From the NCBI GenBank assembly GCA_018822665.1, contig JAHJJX010000024.1, forward strand, positions 1-55,490: DNA of 55,490 nucleotides. The letters are read 5' to 3'. Positions 51,003 through 55,490 of this stretch are shown here, piece after piece (the first letter of the stretch is position 1; each line of letters starts with the position of its first letter). Below the pieces are notes generated by a model, which was not told the origin of the DNA, did not search any database, and saw nothing but the letters and a program-made list of their open reading frames with translations. The position numbers were made by a program, and so were the translations under genes. Source of the stretch: a bacterium. GTDB lineage: Bacteria; Campylobacterota; Campylobacteria; Campylobacterales; Sulfurimonadaceae.

Positions 51003-52000
51003 TAATTTTCCTTTTGCTTCAACTTCTCAAGTCTTGAAACTATATGTCCATTCACACCGGTATTCACATATTTTATAGCTTGATAAATCGCATTTTCTAT
51101 CGCGGTAGAGTTACTTTTACCGTGACTCACGATAACACAGCCTTTAATTCCGATAAGTGGCGCTCCGCCTATTTCGGCATAATCAATCTGTTTTTTAAGA
51201 AGCTTAAATACTTTTCTCATTAAAAGCGCTCCGGTAATTGCAACGGGAGATTTTCTAATATAATCTTTGATAAGCTGGCTAATTGTAGAAGCGACACCTT
51301 CTGATGCTTTTAAAACTAAATTTCCAACAAAGCCGTCACAGGTAATAACATCACAGCTTCCATTAAAAATATCACTGCCCTCTACATTACCCTTAAAGCC
51401 TTTATAATTTTTTAGCATTTTATGTGCGGCTTTGGTTACTTCATTGCCTTTAGAATCTTCTTCCCCATTAGCTAAAATACCTATACTCGGACTGCTTATT
51501 TTTAAAAGGTCCTCTGCATAACATCCGCCCATTACGGCAAATTGTACTAAGTGCTCAGGTTTAGAGTCAACATTTGCCCCTACATCCAAAACTATAGAAC
51601 GGCGCCCTGTTTTTGTCGGCATAAGCGTAACGAGTGCCGGCCTTAAAACATGTTCAAGTCGACCGAGTCTAAGAGTGGCAAGTGTCATCGTAGCACCGCT
51701 GTGTCCAGCTGAAACTATGCCATTGGCCTCACCATTTTTAACTAAGTCTATTGCTTTATAAATACTGCTTTCTTTTCTCTTGACAGCATCCGTAGCAGCA
51801 TCTGACATAGATATAACATCATCCGCTTCAACAATTAAAATCTTATCTCTATAACTTTTTGGTAACAGAGGTAAAATTTCTGATTTTCTACCCACTAATA
51901 TAGGTATAAACGATGTTTTTTTAAGCGCCTGAAGACAACCTTTTACAATTGGCTCAGGACCGAAGTCCCCGCCCATCGCATCAATAGCAATTTTAACCAT
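51002..52000 (-). CDS. plsX: Phosphate acyltransferase PlsX
   Basis: 332 residues. PlsX converts acyl-ACP to acyl-phosphate for PlsY in phospholipid synthesis and associates with the membrane. [16 protein letters not shown] at the start, [10 protein letters not shown] and [15 protein letters not shown] are family marks. It follows rpmF after 3 nt and overlaps fabH by 1 nt. Confidence 0.96.
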   Translation of the reverse strand: MVKIAIDAMGGDFGPEPIVKGCLQALKKTSFIPILVGRKSEILPLLPKSYRDKILIVEADDVISMSDAATDAVKRKESSIYKAIDLVKNGEANGIVSAGHSGATMTLATLRLGRLEHVLRPALVTLMPTKTGRRSIVLDVGANVDSKPEHLVQFAVMGGCYAEDLLKISSPSIGILANGEEDSKGNEVTKAAHKMLKNYKGFKGNVEGSDIFNGSCDVITCDGFVGNLVLKASEGVASTISQLIKDYIRKSPVAITGALLMRKVFKLLKKQIDYAEIGGAPLIGIKGCVIVSHGKSNSTAIENAIYQAIKYVNTGVNGHIVSRLEKLKQKEN

Positions 52001-52003
52001 TGA

Positions 52004-52153
52004 TTATTTATACTCACCAGTTGTTTGATTAATATGGTGAGGAAGCTTGTATGTTCCGTCTTTGTCTTTAACCGGTTTAGCTAAAGTAATTTTGTAGTGA
52101 GTTCTTCTCTTTGCTGAACGTGAGTGAGACACTCTTCTTTTAGGTACTGCCAT
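52004..52153 (-). CDS. rpmF: 50S ribosomal protein L32
   Basis: 49 residues, a short gene that simple length cut-offs miss. It starts [20 protein letters not shown], which is the L32 N-terminus, and has the basic [13 protein letters not shown] core. There is no zinc-binding Cys quartet, so this is the zinc-independent form. It lies 2 nt after the YceD-like gene and 3 nt before plsX. Confidence 0.95.
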   Translation of the reverse strand: MAVPKRRVSHSRSAKRRTHYKITLAKPVKDKDGTYKLPHHINQTTGEYK

Positions 52154-52155
52154 AA

Positions 52156-52521
52156 TTAATTCCTTTCTTTTGTTTTACAATCATCGCAACTAAAATAGTC
52201 GCTTTTAATAAGCTCAATTTCTGAATTCAAAAGCTCTTCTAAATCTATTTGGGAATCTAAAGACTCTACAACATCCAAAGATGCTTCTTCTTTATCTTCA
52301 TAAACGCCGTCTGAAATGAAAAATTCTATATCTTCATCCACAGGCAGTTCAAAATCTTTAGTACAAAGGTCACACTCGATATCAAGGAGGCCACTGAGAT
52401 TTGCTTTTAACAAAATCAACTTGTTGCCATGATACTGTAAATAACCTTTAAAAGCTACCTTATCAGATTTGAGTTCAAAATCTAACGGTGTATTGCCTAC
52501 TTTTCTAAGCGAAATTTTCAT
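52156..52521 (-). CDS. YceD/DUF177 family protein
   Basis: 121 residues. The mid part [30 protein letters not shown] contains the DUF177 pattern with C-x2-C, and the C-terminus has another C-x2-C (SCDDCK). YceD is needed for 23S rRNA production or processing in several bacteria, and the gene nearly always precedes rpmF, as here. The exact mechanism is unclear. It starts 9 nt after ndk. Confidence 0.85.
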   Translation of the reverse strand: MKISLRKVGNTPLDFELKSDKVAFKGYLQYHGNKLILLKANLSGLLDIECDLCTKDFELPVDEDIEFFISDGVYEDKEEASLDVVESLDSQIDLEELLNSEIELIKSDYFSCDDCKTKERN

Positions 52522-52530
52522 AAAAAATGA

Positions 52531-52944
52531 TTACGAAATTTCTCTTCCAGAGAAAAAGAATGCAATTTCAACAGCTGCATTTTCTACAGAGTCACTTCCG
52601 TGAACTGCATTTGCATCTATATTTTCTGCAAAGTCAGCACGAATCGTGCCTGCTTCAGCTTCTTTAGGATTAGTAGCACCCATCAATTTGCGATTTTTCG
52701 ACATAGCATCTTCGCCTTCTAATACTGAAACAACTACCGGACCGCTAATCATAAAATCAACTAAATCATTAAAGAAAGGTCTCTCAGAGTGTACTGCATA
52801 AAAAGCTTCTGCATCCATACGGGACAGTTGAAGTTTTTTGCTAGCTGCTATTTTAAGACCATTGCTTTCAAAACGATCTAAAATTTTACCGATAACGCCC
52901 TTCGCTACAGCGTCTGGCTTTATAATTGATAGTGTGCGTTCCAT
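52531..52944 (-). CDS. ndk: Nucleoside diphosphate kinase
   Basis: 137 residues from ATG 52942-52944, which has AGGAG 6 nt upstream; the frame extends 15 codons further without a ribosome site. It transfers the gamma phosphate from ATP to other nucleoside diphosphates through a phospho-His. The active-site His is in [20 protein letters not shown] is the standard start. It leads into yceD-rpmF-plsX-fabH. Confidence 0.96.
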   Translation of the reverse strand: MERTLSIIKPDAVAKGVIGKILDRFESNGLKIAASKKLQLSRMDAEAFYAVHSERPFFNDLVDFMISGPVVVSVLEGEDAMSKNRKLMGATNPKEAEAGTIRADFAENIDANAVHGSDSVENAAVEIAFFFSGREIS

Positions 52945-53076
52945 CAAATCTCCTGATATATATAAAAAATAGAATGGAATTGTACCCAAAATAAATTGTA
53001 TTTATGTTTAAAAAGAAAAAAATAAATTACTCTAAGAGATTTTTGTGAAGTTATTTTATACGAAGCTGTGTGAGGA

Positions 53077-53097
53077 TAACCTCCGAAACGGAGGTTA
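53077..53097. terminator. Short perfect hairpin between the ferredoxin gene and ndk
   Basis: TAACCTCCG (53077-53085) and CGGAGGTTA (53089-53097) with an AAA loop. No clear T tract follows on either strand, so it may be a processing or pausing hairpin. Confidence 0.4.
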
Positions 53098-53101
53098 AAA
53101 A

Positions 53102-53461
53102 TTAGTCTATAACGTTTGCGCGATTTTTACGAGCGTCATCACCAATATCAGATCTAAACGGCATTTCAGCATCTGCATCATCCATTACATAGTTTTTTCC
53201 ATCTACATAATTTGCACCGGCAAAGAAGTCTTTATGGTCTGCGGTAAATGGCATATCCCAAGTTATACAACCTTCAGTTGGACATGCAGTGGCACATGCC
53301 GGCTCATCATGATGATCAACACACTCTACGCATTTATCCGGATATACATAATAAATTTCTTCACCAGACGGGTTATCGTCCTCATCAACAATCGCCTCTA
53401 CTGGGCATTCATCGATACAAGCACCACAGTTAATACATGTGTCATTAATAAATACTGCCAT
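53102..53461 (-). CDS. 2[4Fe-4S] ferredoxin
   Basis: 119 residues. The first cluster motif C-x2-C-x2-C-x3-C-P is at residues 9-20 (CINCGACIDECP); the second is the longer-spaced C-x2-C-x8-C-x3-C (about residues 44-60), as in the YfhL/Allochromatium type. A 50-residue acidic C-terminal extension follows. Such ferredoxins carry electrons for pyruvate/2-oxoglutarate oxidoreductases in the reverse TCA cycle of this group. Monocistronic. A one-mismatch GCACATGCC in the coding region is not counted as a repeat. Confidence 0.9.
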   Translation of the reverse strand: MAVFINDTCINCGACIDECPVEAIVDEDDNPSGEEIYYVYPDKCVECVDHHDEPACATACPTEGCITWDMPFTADHKDFFAGANYVDGKNYVMDDADAEMPFRSDIGDDARKNRANVID

Positions 53462-53658
53462 TTTTTTCTCCTCTTTTTTTTATTTAGATAACTATAACAG
53501 AAGATTTTTAAAGGTAGCTAAAAATTGTTTTATAAAAATAAAAATGTCTCTAATGGTTACAATTATTACAGCTAAAAGTATTCGAAACAAAGGGGTTTTA
53601 AAAATTATTATAAATAATATTTACGAGGGAGAGTACCGTCGTAAATATAGAGTAAAAA

Positions 53659-54816
53659 TTATAAGCCTAAATACTCTTTGATTTCATCCGCTCTGTCTGT
53701 TTTTTCCCAAGTAAAATCTTCGTCTTCTCTTCCGAAATGACCATACGCAGCTGTTTTTCTGTAGATTGGGCGTAGTAAATTAAGTGAAGTTATAATGCCT
53801 TTTGGCGATAAATCAAAAAGTTTTTTCACACACTCTTCAATTTTTTCTTCATCTACCTTTCCTGTGTTATGCGTATCTACCATGATTGAAACAGGATGGG
53901 CAACACCTATCGCATAAGCCACCTGAATCGTTGCTCTATCACACGCACCCGATGCCACAAGATTTTTTGCAACATGACGCGCTGCATAGGCCGCGCTTCT
54001 ATCCACTTTTGTTGGGTCTTTTCCTGAAAAAGCGCCACCGCCATGCGGGCAACTTCCTCCATAAGTATCCACGATTATTTTTCTGCCTGTAAGTCCTGCA
54101 TCCCCTTGAGGACCGCCGATTACAAATTTTCCTGTCGGGTTTATATGAAAAACTACATTTTCACTCATTAATTCTGCGGGGATTACTTTCCTGATAACCT
54201 CATTAATCACATCTTCATGAATTTTTTCTTGAGAAACATCGGGAGCATGTTGTGTTGATACAACAACGGTCTCAACCGAAATCGGCTTGCCGTCAATATA
54301 TTTGACACTGATTTGAGCTTTGCCATCAGGACGAAGGTAAGGAATTATTCCGTCTTTACGAACTTCTGCCAACCTCTGCGTCAGGCGGTGTGCCAAATAA
54401 ATCGGCAAAGGCATAAGTACATCTGTTTCGCGACACGCGTACCCAAACATTAAACCCTGATCACCGGCACCAATTTCACCATTGGCTCTATCAACACCTT
54501 GATTAATATCGGGAGATTGTTCACCTATTCCATTTAGCACTGCAGCAGAGCGATAATCAAACCCATAGGTTGCATCCGTATATCCAATCTCTTGAATAAC
54601 TTTTCTTGCAATCTCTTGCATAGGGGCATAAGCCGTTGTTTTCAGTTCGCCTGCAATTACACAAAAACCATTCGATACCAATGTTTCACACGCAACACGT
54701 GCATTTGTATCATGCTCAATAATATAATCCAAAATTGCATCACTGATTTGATCTGCCATCTTATCAGGGTGCCCTTCTGTTACAGACTCTGAAGTAAATA
54801 TATCCTCTTTAGTCAT
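53659..54816 (-). CDS. metK: S-adenosylmethionine synthase
   Basis: 385 residues. MetK makes S-adenosylmethionine from methionine and ATP. Motifs include [28 protein letters not shown], and a Gly-rich [16 protein letters not shown] loop. The start ATG 54814-54816 has AAGGA about 8 nt upstream. The last two leader bases and the start codon AT belong to an inverted repeat, described separately. Its product feeds the radical-SAM enzymes RimO and MiaB in this window. 197 bp between ferredoxin and metK hold no gene. Confidence 0.97.
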   Translation of the reverse strand: MTKEDIFTSESVTEGHPDKMADQISDAILDYIIEHDTNARVACETLVSNGFCVIAGELKTTAYAPMQEIARKVIQEIGYTDATYGFDYRSAAVLNGIGEQSPDINQGVDRANGEIGAGDQGLMFGYACRETDVLMPLPIYLAHRLTQRLAEVRKDGIIPYLRPDGKAQISVKYIDGKPISVETVVVSTQHAPDVSQEKIHEDVINEVIRKVIPAELMSENVVFHINPTGKFVIGGPQGDAGLTGRKIIVDTYGGSCPHGGGAFSGKDPTKVDRSAAYAARHVAKNLVASGACDRATIQVAYAIGVAHPVSIMVDTHNTGKVDEEKIEECVKKLFDLSPKGIITSLNLLRPIYRKTAAYGHFGREDEDFTWEKTDRADEIKEYLGL

Positions 54817-54860
54817 CGATTTTCCTTATTGAAGTACAGAGTCCTGCTCCGTAAATCGAT
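54815..54860 (-). promoter_or_regulatory. Structured metK leader that can occlude the start codon
   Basis: On the minus-strand RNA AUCGAUUU (54853-54860) can pair with AAAUCGAU (54815-54822), whose last two bases are the start of AUG. Inside it UACGGAG (54847-54853) pairs with CUCUGUA (54835-54841) around a CAGGA loop with one G-U pair. A further GUAUAU/AUAUAC pair lies upstream. It does not match a riboswitch class I know. Confidence 0.45.
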
Positions 54861-55015
54861 GGAAGTATATCCAAGTAATAATAAATATACTTTGATGATT
54901 ATTTGATTGATATTCATAAAAGTGAATTTTTTATTATCATGCTTGATTGGCGTAATCCTACAAAGAGCCTAAGGAAAATCGCATAGGATTTAAAGAAGTG
55001 GTAATATATTTCAAG

Positions 55016-55021
55016 TATAAT
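55016..55021 (+). promoter_or_regulatory. Possible -10 box of the transglutaminase-like gene
   Basis: TATAAT in CAAGTATAATGT, about 52 nt before ATG 55074. Confidence 0.4.
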
Positions 55022-55073
55022 GTTTATTATTGCTAGACTATGGCTGTGTAACACTTCTAAAAGGACTCGAGAT

Positions 55074-55490
55074 ATGTGGTTATATACAAGTTGTAATTTT
55101 ACATTTGATATTGCGGTGCCGACACCTTTTGTGTTGATGATGAGACCCCATAGTGATATAAATCAATGGATTGCATTTGAAGAGTATGAGATTGTACCCA
55201 GTGTGCCGGTTTTTGAATTTACAGACATATATGGCAACCTGTGTCAAAGACTGATTGCTCCGCCTGGCAAATTTTCCATCCATACAGCAGCAAAAGTTAT
55301 GACATCAGATACTATAGACCAAGCTTCTGGAGTACCTTTTATCGAAATTCAAAATCTACCTGATTCTATACTTATATACCTTTTGCCAAGTCGTTATTGT
55401 GAAGCAGATCGTTTTAGCAATATGGCAACAGAAATTACATCAGGTGTACTTTTGGGCTATGATCAGGTAGTCGCCATAACAGCATGGTTA
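55074..55490 (+). CDS. Transglutaminase-like family protein, N-terminal part (cut by window end)
   Basis: 139 codons are open to the window edge from ATG 55074, with AGGA about 8 nt upstream. MWLYTSCNFTFDIAVPTPFVL, then PVFEFTDIYGNLCQRLIAPPG and LIYLLPSRYCEADR resemble the Bact_transglu_N domain and linker that precede a Cys-His-Asp transglutaminase/protease core. The catalytic core would begin just beyond the window, so activity is not shown. The last residues DQVVAITAWL fit the linker before the C-x-D core. Confidence 0.7.
   Translation, partial: MWLYTSCNFTFDIAVPTPFVLMMRPHSDINQWIAFEEYEIVPSVPVFEFTDIYGNLCQRLIAPPGKFSIHTAAKVMTSDTIDQASGVPFIEIQNLPDSILIYLLPSRYCEADRFSNMATEITSGVLLGYDQVVAITAWL

Noticed and set aside
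53292-53300. GCACATGCC in the ferredoxin gene
   Set aside because: One mismatch and it encodes the Cys-containing CATACP-type motif; coding constraint explains it.
54815-54900. A known SAM riboswitch class in front of metK
   Set aside because: The stems and conserved bases of SAM-I, SAM-II or SMK are not seen; only generic pairing is reported.

Overview
The window reads as an AT-rich chromosome segment from a free-living Campylobacterota (Epsilonproteobacteria), most like Sulfurimonas or a close relative. Supporting this are the gene order HP0268-like / miaB / DUF374 acyltransferase shared with Helicobacter, a Helicobacter-type two-component pair, XerH, short TpiA and NusA proteins, OprD-like porins, and sigma70 promoters recognisable mainly by a TATAAT box. 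No name can be proved from the sequence alone.

Layout. 1-1,500 is accessory: the cut-off right end of an IS256-family element, then minus-strand genes including an EVE/PUA-like protein without a nuclease. 1,504-5,967: uvrB, a DedA-like gene, convergent pckA, and a lone tRNA-Val(GAC) with an unusual C33. 5,994-9,374: a secreted beta-barrel protein and a large repeat-bearing lipoprotein. 9,447-12,991: an HI0933-like flavoprotein divergent from rimO-tilS. 12,974-18,511: a long minus-strand run encoding HP0268-like, MiaB, DUF374 acyltransferase, a small membrane protein, XerH and PilM/PilN/PilO-like proteins. 18,687-22,663: nusA, an orphan peptide-permease subunit, a porin and a small secreted protein. 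22,715-27,421: gap-pgk-tpiA-fabI, divergent from nadD-rsfS. 27,473-30,857: MltF-like lytic transglycosylase and an ArsRS-like pair. 30,907-36,100: feoA-feoB and two tandem porin paralogues with Fur-box-like palindromes. 36,166-47,550: pssA, DoxX, an orphan response regulator, a His-rich NifX-like protein, a Cus/Czc-type metal efflux operon, a sensor kinase and rmuC. 47,789-55,490: a DEAD-box helicase, a HIT protein, ndk-yceD-rpmF-plsX-fabH, ferredoxin, metK, and the start of a transglutaminase-like gene cut by the window end.

Most striking signal. The 9-mer GGCATGTGG (complement CCACATGCC) occurs exactly 22 times between 4,065 and 47,555, on both strands. Base composition alone predicts well under one copy. 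The next base is A in 21 of 22 copies (GGCATGTGGA), and TT precedes it in about half. In genes it is read as HVE/HVG, PHA, HMP, GMW or STCQ, so selection is on DNA and not on a protein motif. Three convergent gene pairs are separated by inverted pairs of the motif. This is the behaviour of the DNA-uptake sequences of Neisseria and Pasteurellaceae, and I know of none described in Campylobacterota. A PilMNO-like operon of the type used in DNA uptake lies in the same window.

Other points of note: several genes have a TATAAT box 6-7 nt before the start codon and no Shine-Dalgarno (probable leaderless mRNAs). A perfect hairpin hides the ribosome binding site of the DEAD-box helicase. The metK leader folds onto its own start codon. 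Two porin-like proteins lack any visible signal peptide.
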